A stretch of DNA of 42,571 nucleotides from Bacillus sp. AFS073361 (GCF_002567005.1 NZ_NUZU01000219.1:1-42571), one strand, 5' to 3'. Numbered from the stretch's first letter, positions 7,341-15,458 are shown. The notes: generated from the letters alone by a model not told the origin. Translations and numbers: made by a program.

Positions 7341-8642
7341 ATGTATAGAATCGGCGTAGTTGGCCCAAGTTCGTCAGTAAAGCGAATTCTCAAAGTGGCT
7401 AATGAAATTGAACAAGAAATGGAATTTATACCATACTCCTATACAGAGGCAAAGGAAGTAGAGAAAATTGTATTAGAACACGATGATCAAGTTGATTTCT
7501 GGCTTTTTTCAGGATATATCCCTTATAGGGTGGCTGCAAAGACAGTATCTACGGATGAAAAATCGGTTTATATATTCTCCACGGAATCAAGTACCTATAA
7601 AAGTTTCATGGAACTGGTTTATTCCGAAGGGAGATTATTGGACCGAATAAGCATCGACATGATTCCCGCCACAAATGTAGCGGAAGGGGAAAGCGTGCAA
7701 CAGTTAAAGAAGACGGTAAAAGATCTTTACGTGAAAACGTTTGATGTGGAGATTGATTCCCAAGAATTGTTTAAATTCCATTATAATTTATGGGAACAAA
7801 AAAAGACTGATGGTGCTTTGACATGTTACCCGACTGTTAATGAGGCCTTAAATAAAGCTGGTGTTCCCGCGAATTTGATGTCACCGACACGTATTGAAAT
7901 TTTTCAAACCATAAGGATTTTTTTCGAGAAGATAAAGACTTCTTACTATAAAGATACACAAATTGGGGTTGAAAAAATCGAGGTAAAAGATTTTGAATCA
8001 ATTAAAGAGAAAATGGAGAAAACCTATCAAATCCAGTATTTAGAGCTTAGGATGAAGGAGACACTTATCCAGCTTTGTGAGAAAATAGATGGCTCTCTTT
8101 TCGAGGAAGGAAATGGGCGTTATACCATTTTCAGTTCTCGCGGGGCAATTGAAAGGGAGATCCAGACATTAAAGGAAAAAGTCCAATACTTGGCCCTTGA
8201 AGCGAATACAACGGTTTCCGTAGGAATTGGTTTCGGAAAAACTGTATTATTGGCAGAAATAAATGCTCACCGTGCACTTCAACAGTCGAAGAAAAACACT
8301 GAGCAAGGGATTGTGATTGTTCAAGATGATGGAACGATTATTGAATCAGCAGGACAAGAGGAAGAACTGACTTATGCCTATCGAACGGATGATAAAAATT
8401 TTTTGGAGAAATTAAAAAAGGGAAACATCAGTGTAAAAGCTTTTAAGAAAATAGACGCTTTGATCAAAAAAATGGGCTGGAGTGATTTTACAACGAAGGA
8501 ATTGGCTGCAAATCTTCAAATGGGTGAACGCAATGCTCAGCGAATTGTAGCTGAATTATGTGAGATAGGCTTAGCCGAGTGTATTGGTGAAGAGTTGCAT
8601 CACAATCGAGGAAGGCCAATTAAAATTTACCGGTTAAAATAA
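7341..8642 (+). CDS. three-domain transcriptional regulator with degenerate GGDEF/cyclase-like domain
   Basis: 433 aa. Residues 1-150 form an alpha/beta domain (MYRIGVVGPSSSVKRILKVA) that looks like a ligand-sensing or receiver-type fold. Residues about 215-340 resemble a degenerate nucleotidyl-cyclase/GGDEF or GTP-cyclohydrolase-III fold: the strand TTVSVGIGFGKTVLLAEIN (around residue 291) matches the region following the GGDEF hairpin, but I see no GGDEF signature. The C-terminus (365-433) is a winged helix, FTTKELAANLQMGERNAQRI then a GRPIKIYRL wing. It is followed by a terminator, a repeat array and the MFS-amidohydrolase-glutaminase operon in the same orientation, so it probably controls those genes. 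I do not recognise a characterised member. Confidence 0.65.
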   Translation: MYRIGVVGPSSSVKRILKVANEIEQEMEFIPYSYTEAKEVEKIVLEHDDQVDFWLFSGYIPYRVAAKTVSTDEKSVYIFSTESSTYKSFMELVYSEGRLLDRISIDMIPATNVAEGESVQQLKKTVKDLYVKTFDVEIDSQELFKFHYNLWEQKKTDGALTCYPTVNEALNKAGVPANLMSPTRIEIFQTIRIFFEKIKTSYYKDTQIGVEKIEVKDFESIKEKMEKTYQIQYLELRMKETLIQLCEKIDGSLFEEGNGRYTIFSSRGAIEREIQTLKEKVQYLALEANTTVSVGIGFGKTVLLAEINAHRALQQSKKNTEQGIVIVQDDGTIIESAGQEEELTYAYRTDDKNFLEKLKKGNISVKAFKKIDALIKKMGWSDFTTKELAANLQMGERNAQRIVAELCEIGLAECIGEELHHNRGRPIKIYRLK

Positions 8643-8671
8643 GCATTCCAATTAAGGATGCTTATTTTTTG
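8641..8671 (+). terminator. intrinsic terminator after the regulator
   Basis: AAGCATTCC paired with GGATGCTT (8641-8662), then a run of T (8664-8670). It overlaps the stop codon of the regulator. Confidence 0.75.
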
Positions 8672-8713
8672 TGTTCTGGAATAAAAAAACTATTGTAGGG
8701 AGTCAAAATATTT

Positions 8714-8767
8714 CGTAAAATAAATATAACGAAATTTTCGTTAAATGTTCGTTAAATGTTCGTAAAT
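8714..8767. promoter_or_regulatory. repeat array, probable operator of the three-domain regulator
   Basis: The inverted repeat TAACGAAA-T-TTTCGTTA (8727-8743) runs into tandem copies of CGTTAAATGTT at 8739-8749 and 8750-8760, with partial copies at 8714 (CGTAAAA) and 8761 (CGTAAAT). Exact 11-base tandem periodicity next to a palindrome is typical of a regulator binding array. Confidence 0.55.
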
Positions 8768-8809
8768 AGAAAAGGTTTATCTTATCTTCTGATGATAAAG
8801 GAGGAAACC

Positions 8810-8833
8810 ATGGGGTTTAGCAAGTTCCATTAA
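8810..8833 (+). CDS. candidate 7-codon leader peptide
   Basis: AAAGGAGG (8798-8805) lies 4-5 bases before ATG, and the frame reads MGFSKFH then TAA. The ribosome binding site is stronger than those of many real genes in this window, yet only seven codons follow. It may be a leader peptide, or the remains of an older start. No attenuator hairpin is obvious right after it. Confidence 0.3.
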   Translation: MGFSKFH

Positions 8834-8910
8834 TACTCCGTTTCATTTAAAGATGGAAATGTTAAATCGTGTAGACACACTATATGGATATAATGAATAG
8901 TCTTTTTTGA

Positions 8911-8924
8911 AATGTAAGCGTTTT
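8911..8924. promoter_or_regulatory. cre-like site (CcpA)
   Basis: TGTAAGCGTTTTTA differs from the cre consensus TGWAANCGNTNWCA at one late position. It lies in the leader of the MFS-amidohydrolase-glutaminase operon, as expected for catabolite repression of a carbon/nitrogen scavenging system. This is a pattern match only. Confidence 0.4.
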
Positions 8925-8998
8925 TAAAGTGTTTTCAAAATTTTTTTCTCTTTCAACATCTATACATTAAATTTTTTTTAATAGGAGGAGTTGGATAT

Positions 8999-10240
8999 AT
9001 GATTTCAAAACGCACAAGGAATTGGATTCTAGCTTTACTTTTTCTGGGTTGGTCTTTAGGAAATGTCGATCGTTATATTATGAATTATGCTGTATTGTCC
9101 ATTACGAAGGATTTGCATTTGAGTGCATCTACTACCGGACTTTTACTGAGCAGTTTTTTTGCCGGATATGCGATTATGCAAATGCCTGGAGGATGGCTGG
9201 CAGACCGATTTGGACCTAGAAAGGTTCTTCTTGCCGCAGTTATTTCATGGTCAATCTTTACTGGATTGACTGGTGCAGCTTGGTCTCTAGCATCTATGGT
9301 GATTATCCGTTTTCTATTTGGTATCGGAGAAGGCGGCTTTCAGCCTGCCAGTTCTAAAATCATATCGCTTACGTTTCCCAAAGCGGAACGTGGACGAGCG
9401 ATGTCAATCATGCTGTCATCAGGCGGGATTATCACACTTATTATCCCGATTGCCTCTGCAACACTGCTTACGACAATTGGCTGGCGCACCACGTTTATCA
9501 TAATAGGTTCCGTAGGTGCTATTATTGCAGCTCTTTACTGGTACTTTATTAAACTTCCAGACAATACAGAAGACAAAATAAATCATACCGCTGTTTTGAG
9601 TCAAAAAGGAATATTCCGTTCGTTGTTTAAAATACCTATGATTTGGAATTTGATTATTGCTTATTTCTGTATTTATGCAGTTAACTGGGGACTTGCAGCA
9701 TGGATCCCAACCTATTTAGTTAAAAATCGCGGTCTTGATTTAATGTCACTTGGCTGGGTTCAGACAATTCCAGGATTGACCATGTTAGTAGGGATTTATT
9801 TAGGTGGTTATATAATCGATAAACTGCCTAAAGGACGAGAAAGATTGGTAGGAAGCTTTTCATGTGCATGTATAGGAATATTGCTGTATTTAATGTTTAC
9901 AGCTTCGAGTGTAACATCATTTATTACGTATCAAGCGATTGTTAATCTATTTATTGCTTTTGTAATTACTTTATTACCGGCAATCGTTCTTAAACAGTTG
10001 CCATCTTCTGTCACTGGAACGGCTATGGGAATTGCAAATACAGGTGGTCAATTGGCTGGTTTTGTCACACCAATGGCGATTGGATTTATCGTTGATGCAT
10101 TTAATGGTTCATTTAATGCTGCTTTTTGGATGTTAATTGGATTCGCAATTGTCTGTATTGTAGCACTTTTAACCTTAAGTGATAAAAAAGTGGACCTTCT
10201 CAAAAAAAACGAGCAAGAAGCCATTGCATTAGATGCATAA
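8999..10240 (+). CDS. MFS transporter, anion:cation symporter (ACS) type
   Basis: 413 aa with 12 predicted membrane segments. The loop 2-3 signature GGWLADRFGPRKVL is the standard MFS motif A. The N-terminus (GNVDRYIMNYAVLSITKDLHL) and FGIGEGGFQPASSKIISLTFP after TM4 are typical of the ACS family, which carries organic anions such as hexuronates, glucarate, phthalate and N-acyl compounds. Start ATG follows a strong AGGAGG. It is 46 bases upstream of the amidohydrolase gene and the two are surely co-transcribed. With the amidase and glutaminase downstream, an anionic N-acyl amino acid is a reasonable substrate guess. Confidence 0.85.
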   Translation: MISKRTRNWILALLFLGWSLGNVDRYIMNYAVLSITKDLHLSASTTGLLLSSFFAGYAIMQMPGGWLADRFGPRKVLLAAVISWSIFTGLTGAAWSLASMVIIRFLFGIGEGGFQPASSKIISLTFPKAERGRAMSIMLSSGGIITLIIPIASATLLTTIGWRTTFIIIGSVGAIIAALYWYFIKLPDNTEDKINHTAVLSQKGIFRSLFKIPMIWNLIIAYFCIYAVNWGLAAWIPTYLVKNRGLDLMSLGWVQTIPGLTMLVGIYLGGYIIDKLPKGRERLVGSFSCACIGILLYLMFTASSVTSFITYQAIVNLFIAFVITLLPAIVLKQLPSSVTGTAMGIANTGGQLAGFVTPMAIGFIVDAFNGSFNAAFWMLIGFAIVCIVALLTLSDKKVDLLKKNEQEAIALDA

Positions 10241-10286
10241 GAAAAAAAGTCGTCATTGCAAGAAAACTTTGAGGGAGATCTTTTGA

Positions 10287-11714
10287 ATGAATTTACAAAA
10301 ACTTATTTCTGATCTAATTGAGCAAAAGAGAGACAAGATTATTGAGCTAAGTGATAAAATTTGGGCCTGCCCGGAAATCTACTTCGAAGAACATCAATCA
10401 TCGGAATATTTATGTAAAGCATTGGAAGATGAAGGGTTTCAAGTTGATAGAGGGGTTGCCGGAATACAAACAGGGTTTATTGGAAGCTATGGAAATGGTA
10501 AACCAATCGTAGCTATTCTAGGAGAATTCGATGCTTTAACAGGCTTAAGCCAGAAAAAGGGCCTTGCTGACCATAATCCGGTTGTTGCGGGCGGAAATGG
10601 CCATGGGTGCGGCCACAACTTGCTGGGATCAGGTGCATTTGCTGCTGCAGTTGCCATTAAAGATTATATGAAGCAAACAGGTTTGCAAGGGACGGTACGT
10701 TTTTATGGTTGTCCGGCTGAAGAAGCGGGGTCTGGAAAGGCATTTATGGCTCGGGCCGGATTATTTGATGATGTCGACCTGGCGCTTTCCTGGCATCCAT
10801 TAACAATCCCTACTATTTGGAACGTTAACACTCTCGCAAACTACTCTGCGACTTTCAAATTTAATGGGAAGAGTGCGCATGCCGCTGCTGCCCCTCACTT
10901 AGGCCGCAGTGCACTAGATGCGGTGGAATTGATGAATGTCGGTGTTAATTATTTAAGAGAGCATATGGTTCCGGAGGCAAGAGTGCATTATGCGATTACG
11001 GATACTGGCGGGATTTCACCAAATGTTGTACAAGCTCATGCAGAAGTTGTTTATTTAATCCGCGCACCGAAAAAGCAGCAGGTAAAAGAATTATATGAAC
11101 GTGTCTATAATATTGCGAAAGGTGCTGCGTTGATGACTGGAACAACGATGGAAGTGGAGTTTGAAGGCACTGCTTCTAATTTAATACCGAATACAACATT
11201 GGCCGAAATGATGTACAAACATTTAACCGAAGTCGGTGTTCCTTTTTATGACGAATTTGATCAACGGTTCGCTAGAAAAATTCAAGCTACTCTTTCTCAA
11301 GAAGATCTTGATGCTGATTTTAGAGGATTGGATAGACAAATAGTTAAGAAATTGAAAGATAAAGCCATTGCAGACGTAATCCCGCCTCTTGGAAATGAGG
11401 TTGCATTATCAGGATCCACTGATGTTGGTGATGTAAGTTGGATTGTTCCCACGATGCAATGTATGACAACATGTTTTGCGCTAGGAACTCCACTGCATAC
11501 CTGGCAAGTGGTATCGCAAGGTGCTATGCCTATCGCCCACAAAGGCATGCTTCAAGCGGGAAAAGTGATCGCTTGCACTGCAATTGAAGCTATGGAAAAT
11601 CAAGATATCATCGAAAAGGCGAGATCAGAATGGAAAGAACGCTTAGAAGGGGAAACCTATGAGTCTTTAATCCCTGAAAGTGTGAAGCAGCCCCGAAAAG
11701 CAGCTCGCGTATAA
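10287..11714 (+). CDS. M20-family amidohydrolase, AbgB-like
   Basis: 475 aa, close to the 481 aa of E. coli AbgB (p-aminobenzoyl-glutamate hydrolase subunit B). The metal-site motifs are present: GHGCGHN (Cys108, His110), PAEEAGSGK (Glu145, Glu146), SWHPL (His170) and a late GTPLHTW. A lid/dimerisation insert (FKFNGKSAHAAAAPHLGRSA) follows, as in M20D enzymes. The family hydrolyses amide bonds of N-acyl or N-aroyl amino acids. No AbgA partner is present, so it would act alone. A GGGAG lies 8 bases before ATG. It is flanked by an MFS carrier and a glutaminase, which together suggest that the released amino acid is glutamine. Confidence 0.8.
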   Translation: MNLQKLISDLIEQKRDKIIELSDKIWACPEIYFEEHQSSEYLCKALEDEGFQVDRGVAGIQTGFIGSYGNGKPIVAILGEFDALTGLSQKKGLADHNPVVAGGNGHGCGHNLLGSGAFAAAVAIKDYMKQTGLQGTVRFYGCPAEEAGSGKAFMARAGLFDDVDLALSWHPLTIPTIWNVNTLANYSATFKFNGKSAHAAAAPHLGRSALDAVELMNVGVNYLREHMVPEARVHYAITDTGGISPNVVQAHAEVVYLIRAPKKQQVKELYERVYNIAKGAALMTGTTMEVEFEGTASNLIPNTTLAEMMYKHLTEVGVPFYDEFDQRFARKIQATLSQEDLDADFRGLDRQIVKKLKDKAIADVIPPLGNEVALSGSTDVGDVSWIVPTMQCMTTCFALGTPLHTWQVVSQGAMPIAHKGMLQAGKVIACTAIEAMENQDIIEKARSEWKERLEGETYESLIPESVKQPRKAARV

Positions 11715-11773
11715 TAGTAATAGTTTATGATAGAATTATTTATTTTGTGCTTCTGCAGAAAGGAAAGATCGGA

Positions 11774-12781
11774 ATGGCTGTAGCAAAAGAGATAATCCGG
11801 TATGACCAAAATAGACTTCACGGAAAACTAGGGGATAACATCTATTTAGATAAATGGGTAGAGCACTATCGCTCATATACAACGGAAGGGCGATGTGCTT
11901 CCTATATTCCTGCCCTGGAAAAGGTAAATCCATCACAATTAGGTGTTGTGATGGCATGTCCTGATGGAAAGATATTAAAATCTGGAGATTGTGAAACCTA
12001 TTTTACTTTACAGAGCATATCAAAGGTTATTAGCTTTATAGCTGCCTGTTTAGATTTTGGTACTCCATATGTTCTGGATAGGGTAGATGTAGAACCTACT
12101 GGAGATGCTTTTAATTCGATTATCCGTTTAGAAATGAATAAGCCGGGAAGACCATTTAATCCTATGATAAATGCGGGTGCCCTCACAGTGGCTTCTTTAC
12201 TAGGAGGAAGATCAACATCAGAAAAGATACGGTCATTCCTAAATTTATTTGAAAAAATGGTGGGAAAACGTCCGTTGATCAATGAAGAAGTTTTTCAGTC
12301 AGAATGGCACACTGCCCATCGAAATAGAGCCTTGGCTTATTACTTAAAAGAAACTGGATTTCTAGAATCTACTGTTGAAGAGGCTCTAGAAGTATATTTA
12401 AAGCAGTGTTCTATTGAGGTAAATACACAAGATATTGCCATGATTGGTTTAGTTCTTGCCTACGACGGATTTCATCCAATTCAAATGGAACAGATCTTCC
12501 CAAAAGAAGTGGCTAAGTTAACGAAAGCATTGATGGTTACTTGCGGAATGTATAACGCTTCTGGTAAATTTGCAGCTTATGTCGGTCTGCCAGCAAAAAG
12601 CGGAGTTTCAGGAGGAATCATGGCAGCTGTTCCGGCACATGCCAGTACAAAGAAATCTCCATTTCCAGATGGTTGCGGTATTGGAATTTATAGTCCGGCA
12701 ATAGATGAATGTGGAAATAGCATAGCAGGGAAGAAGTTATTAAAGCATATAGCAAGAGAATGGGATTTAAATATTTTCTGA
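11774..12781 (+). CDS. glsA: glutaminase (GlsA family)
   Basis: 335 aa from ATG 11774, chosen over the in-frame GTG at 11747 because AAAGGA sits about 9 bases upstream and the length then matches the family (about 310-330 aa). It is a serine-dependent beta-lactamase-fold glutaminase: the catalytic S-x-x-K is Ser81-Ile-Ser-Lys84 (TLQSISKV), followed by NPMINAGALTV and the late SGVSGGIMA. It converts L-glutamine to L-glutamate and ammonia in the cytosol. It is the last gene of the MFS-amidohydrolase operon and is followed by a terminator. In B. subtilis glsA is paired with the glutamine transporter gene glnT; this context is different. Confidence 0.92.
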   Translation: MAVAKEIIRYDQNRLHGKLGDNIYLDKWVEHYRSYTTEGRCASYIPALEKVNPSQLGVVMACPDGKILKSGDCETYFTLQSISKVISFIAACLDFGTPYVLDRVDVEPTGDAFNSIIRLEMNKPGRPFNPMINAGALTVASLLGGRSTSEKIRSFLNLFEKMVGKRPLINEEVFQSEWHTAHRNRALAYYLKETGFLESTVEEALEVYLKQCSIEVNTQDIAMIGLVLAYDGFHPIQMEQIFPKEVAKLTKALMVTCGMYNASGKFAAYVGLPAKSGVSGGIMAAVPAHASTKKSPFPDGCGIGIYSPAIDECGNSIAGKKLLKHIAREWDLNIF

Positions 12782-12834
12782 TGATATTATTGATTATTCA
12801 TTCTCAAGGTCTAGCTAAAAACAATAAACAATAT

Positions 12835-12877
12835 AAAAAACCCCCTAAGCTGGATTATTAGTCCAACTCAAGGGGGT
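12835..12877 (-). terminator. terminator for minus-strand transcripts (helicase gene)
   Basis: ACCCCCT (12840-12846) pairs with AGGGGGT (12871-12877), with an inner TGGA/TCCA pairing. On the minus strand the stem is followed by TTTTTTAT. It would stop transcripts from the helicase-like gene. Confidence 0.7.
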
Positions 12878-12915
12878 CGCTTCATTCCTTAAAAATTGGA
12901 GGAAGCGGCTTTTTT
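12878..12915 (+). terminator. glsA: terminator for glsA operon
   Basis: CGCTTC.TTCC pairs with GGA.GAAGCG (12878-12907) and is followed by a run of T at 12910-12915. It abuts the opposite-facing terminator, giving back-to-back insulation. Confidence 0.75.
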
Positions 12916-13129
12916 AGTTTGAAAATCTTCTTAGTATACAAAATTCCCACATAATGTTTGTGCTCCCCCTTTTATGCGTCATTTTCGATGAAAAATACGA
13001 CAAAACAAATGAAAAGTAACAGTTAATCTTTTAAAGTGATTTTTTAGTTATCCAAAAGTTAATACTTTTAGACATTCAAATAAAAATAAGCCACCTTTCG
13101 ATGACTTAGATTCTATTGAACTGCCATAC

Positions 13130-14530
13130 TTATTGCTTCTTCCCAGCAATTGTTTTCTTATCTAGTACCAAAGAATAATTATTCTTCTGATACAAAAAAT
13201 CTTTGATTACTTTCGGTCCTACTGTTTTTTTGCCGTTTGTAATTCCAGCTTTTTTGAACATTTCTTTAACAGCCTCTTGTTCATGCTTAACTAAGAACTT
13301 TCCCTCGTTTTCTTCTAAGAAATCATCAATATTTTCAGAGGACGATTTTAACCAATGAATAGCAGTTGATGGATAGAACTTCTCAACCATACGCTTGTAA
13401 GTTCCAACAGTATCACAAGACATGGTTGCAAAATCTGCCATATCAGACTTTAATTTTGCTAATTTTAATTTATTAATCTTGATATGAGCTATATCTTTAT
13501 TGTTCTTGTCTGTTTCATGCCATACAAAACTTGGAACTTTTCGTTTTCCGTACCGCTTCTGCCATTCATAAATTCCAATGTCCGTGAATTCTAAATCGCG
13601 TTTTATAGATTCAACTTTTGTTCGGATAGCCTGTCCAAATGGAACTTGAATATATAATCGTACTTTTCTATTCTTTTCACCTTTACGAACACGAGCAACA
13701 GATTGACGAATATCAACAGAAGATGGAGAGCCAAGAATGACAACATTTTTAACATCCTCGTTGAAGTTGATTCCTGTATTCATGGCAGCAGTCATGAAGC
13801 CAATTGAACGTTCAGTTCTTTCTTCTTTTATGATTTTCTCTCTAATATCTTCATCGTTTTTATCTTTAAACGTTTGATTTCCTTTACTACTAAGAAAGAA
13901 GGGATTATGTTCTAAGAAACTCCTCGACATTTCATATGCTTGGGTTGCTGATGATGAAAAGACTAAAGTCTGTTGACCTTCTTGTAATTCTTTTCGAATC
14001 TGATTTTCGATCATCTTCGTTGAACGAGTCAAGAATACGACTTCGACATTGTGATTTGCATAATTGACAGCAGACATATAAATGACAGGCTTTTCAAACT
14101 CGACATACTGCAAAGGTTCTGGAGTTCCAGAAAGAAGTATCTTTACTGAGTTACGTTCATTGTTAATGTATTCAAAAGATAGGTCAGTATTTTCATTGAA
14201 GTCAGCATCCTCAACAAAGTAATGAGCCTCATCACAAACAATGTAGTCATAATGATTCATAATAAGTCCATTGCTTAAGTCTTCTTCCAAAGATTGATAA
14301 GTACGATAATCGATTACATGAGACACAAATTTTTTCTCAAGTTGATCTCCAATTGCTGACCTTGGATAAAGGAATAATATTGACTTGTTTTCTCCTTCTG
14401 CCAATGGAATAAGATGTTTTTCTATCATCGTTGTTTTTCCACTGTCAGGTTCTGACCAAAATCCGTAGTTGTAACCGGGTTCCATGTTCTTAAAATCTTG
14501 TTGATTGAATCGTTCAGATAAGTATGTCAT
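13130..14530 (-). CDS. SF2 DEAH-box helicase-like protein of the integrative element
   Basis: About 466 aa from ATG 14530, chosen over an upstream in-frame start at 14569 because GGAGG (14541-14545) is ideally spaced. Motif I is SEPDSGKTT, a P-loop whose first Gly is Ser; motif II is VCDEAHYFVED; motif III is LLSGTPE; motif VI is SVDIRQSVARVRKG. Two RecA-like lobes are therefore present (about 20-180 and 190-340), and a basic C-terminal extension of about 130 residues has no motif I know. Distant relatives occur in phages and integrative elements, in replication or DNA transfer. It lies about 2.7 kb from the integrase end, with noncoding structured DNA upstream. A role in replication of the element is inference; a defence role cannot be excluded. 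Confidence 0.75.
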   Translation of the reverse strand: MTYLSERFNQQDFKNMEPGYNYGFWSEPDSGKTTMIEKHLIPLAEGENKSILFLYPRSAIGDQLEKKFVSHVIDYRTYQSLEEDLSNGLIMNHYDYIVCDEAHYFVEDADFNENTDLSFEYINNERNSVKILLSGTPEPLQYVEFEKPVIYMSAVNYANHNVEVVFLTRSTKMIENQIRKELQEGQQTLVFSSSATQAYEMSRSFLEHNPFFLSSKGNQTFKDKNDEDIREKIIKEERTERSIGFMTAAMNTGINFNEDVKNVVILGSPSSVDIRQSVARVRKGEKNRKVRLYIQVPFGQAIRTKVESIKRDLEFTDIGIYEWQKRYGKRKVPSFVWHETDKNNKDIAHIKINKLKLAKLKSDMADFATMSCDTVGTYKRMVEKFYPSTAIHWLKSSSENIDDFLEENEGKFLVKHEQEAVKEMFKKAGITNGKKTVGPKVIKDFLYQKNNYSLVLDKKTIAGKKQ

Positions 14531-15002
14531 AAGTTTGTTTCCTCCGATTGATTTGTTTATTTCTATCACAATACATTTGTATCTGCTTTGTGAAATTTGT
14601 AAATCAACCTGACATACTTTATTGAAATTTCAGTTGGTACTTTTTTTCTTGAATTTCTAGTATTAAGAATACTGGAATTTTTGTACCTTAACTGCTCATT
14701 TACAAATTTGTAACAGTCAATAGATACGTAACTGGAGACTCCGTTATGTTCGCAAGGCTTCGCCTTAATCGCTCACATACCTTCGTTCCTGTCACGTCTA
14801 GCTTCGGCTATCGCCTCGCTAGTCAATCATATTTCTAGAATTCCTACACGCCCCTCAGTTGAAATGAGTTAATATATACCACATAAAGTTAAATTTCGAT
14901 GCAACGTAGGACTCACCAGAAGCGCCGATTTTATAATAAAATGAGAATTTTATTTTATAATGGAATATAATCAGAATAAACAAAAAATAGGGAGGATTTC
15001 AG
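14531..15002. other. structured noncoding region inside the element
   Basis: About 470 bases without a gene. It has CTAGTATT-aag-AATACTGG (about 14658-14676), AAGGC-TTC-GCCTT (about 14757-14768) and TAGC-TTCG-GCTA (about 14811-14822) in a locally GC-richer patch (about 14740-14830), then an AT-rich inverted repeat at about 14932-14960 containing TATAAT-like boxes. Such a patch between replication-type genes could be an origin, a transfer origin or a structured RNA. Confidence 0.4.
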
Positions 15003-15104
15003 ATGGGCAGAGCTAAACGTGAAATGGAAGAAAGGGAAGCTGCACAGGCAAGAAGAGACCAGTACTTAGCTCACGAACCTCTTCCATTCGATTTTTGGTG
15101 TTAA
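15003..15104 (+). CDS. 33-residue micro-ORF with strong ribosome binding site
   Basis: GGGAGG (about 14991-14996) lies 6-7 bases ahead of ATG. The frame reads MGRAKREMEEREAAQARRD and then a tail ending FDFWC before TAA. It is a highly charged helix followed by an aromatic tail. A TATAAT-bearing AT-rich stretch lies upstream. It runs antisense to the last 30 codons of the 142-codon minus-strand frame. I do not recognise the family. The initiation signals make translation plausible. Confidence 0.5.
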   Translation: MGRAKREMEEREAAQARRDQYLAHEPLPFDFWC

Positions 15105-15453
15105 AATAAAACACATAACCCCACATCTCATGCTTAAGCATATCAAAATGTCGTATTCTTCGATTAAGTTGCTTCATTTTATTTCTTCGGTTTTTTATAT
15201 ATGCTTCAATCTCTTCTTTAGCCACATAATAACCATGATTATTCTCCATATTTACAGTGCTATTGGCTACACCATTTTGCTTGTGTAGGCGTTTAATGAT
15301 TTCAATTTTAGCTAACTTGCATTTGTATAATTCAGAAAGAGAAATTGCTCCGTAATCACGTAAATCCCAATATGGTCTTCGATACTTTTTCACTTTTTCA
15401 TAAACGGAAGCGTATTTGTAATCGCCAGTTAGTTCAAACAATTTACACTTAAT
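15013..15453 (-). CDS. hypothetical protein of the element, possible ATT start
   Basis: About 146 residues, basic, with charged helical segments (IKNRRNKMKQLNRRIRHFDM) and no motif I can name. The only well-placed ribosome binding site, AAAGGAG (15463-15469), is 9 bases ahead of an ATT at 15453 in frame with the long ORF; the first conventional start, TTG at 15441, is 21 bases away. Either ATT is used (rare, known in infC) or the start codon has decayed. The stop of a 36-codon gene is 5 bases upstream, so translation may be coupled. The last 30 codons overlap the opposing 33-residue frame. Confidence 0.45.
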   Translation of the reverse strand: MKCKLFELTGDYKYASVYEKVKKYRRPYWDLRDYGAISLSELYKCKLAKIEIIKRLHKQNGVANSTVNMENNHGYYVAKEEIEAYIKNRRNKMKQLNRRIRHFDMLKHEMWGYVFYFNTKNRMEEVRELSTGLFLPVQLPFLPFHV

Positions 15454-15458
15454 TGAAT

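Larger units (their letters stand above)
8643..8998 (+). other. long regulatory leader ahead of the MFS gene
   Basis: 356 bases without a substantial gene. In order it holds a terminator, a CGTNAAAT repeat array, a micro-ORF with a strong ribosome binding site, and a cre-like site; each is listed separately. The density of signals marks this as the control region of the downstream three-gene operon. Confidence 0.6.
12782..13129. other. intergenic region between glsA and the integrative element
   Basis: It holds two terminators facing opposite ways (12840-12877 and 12878-12915) and then about 210 bases of AT-rich DNA with no gene. This is where the far end of the tRNA-adjacent element should lie. 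I looked for a second copy of the tRNA-Leu 3' end here and did not find one. Confidence 0.5.

Noticed and set aside
11747..11773. GTG start of glsA at 11747
   Set aside because: There is no ribosome binding site upstream, while ATG 11774 has AAAGGA at suitable distance and gives the usual length.
12782..13129. second attachment site of the tRNA-Leu element
   Set aside because: I scanned for the tRNA 3'-end sequence here and found no copy of useful length, so the far boundary is not called.
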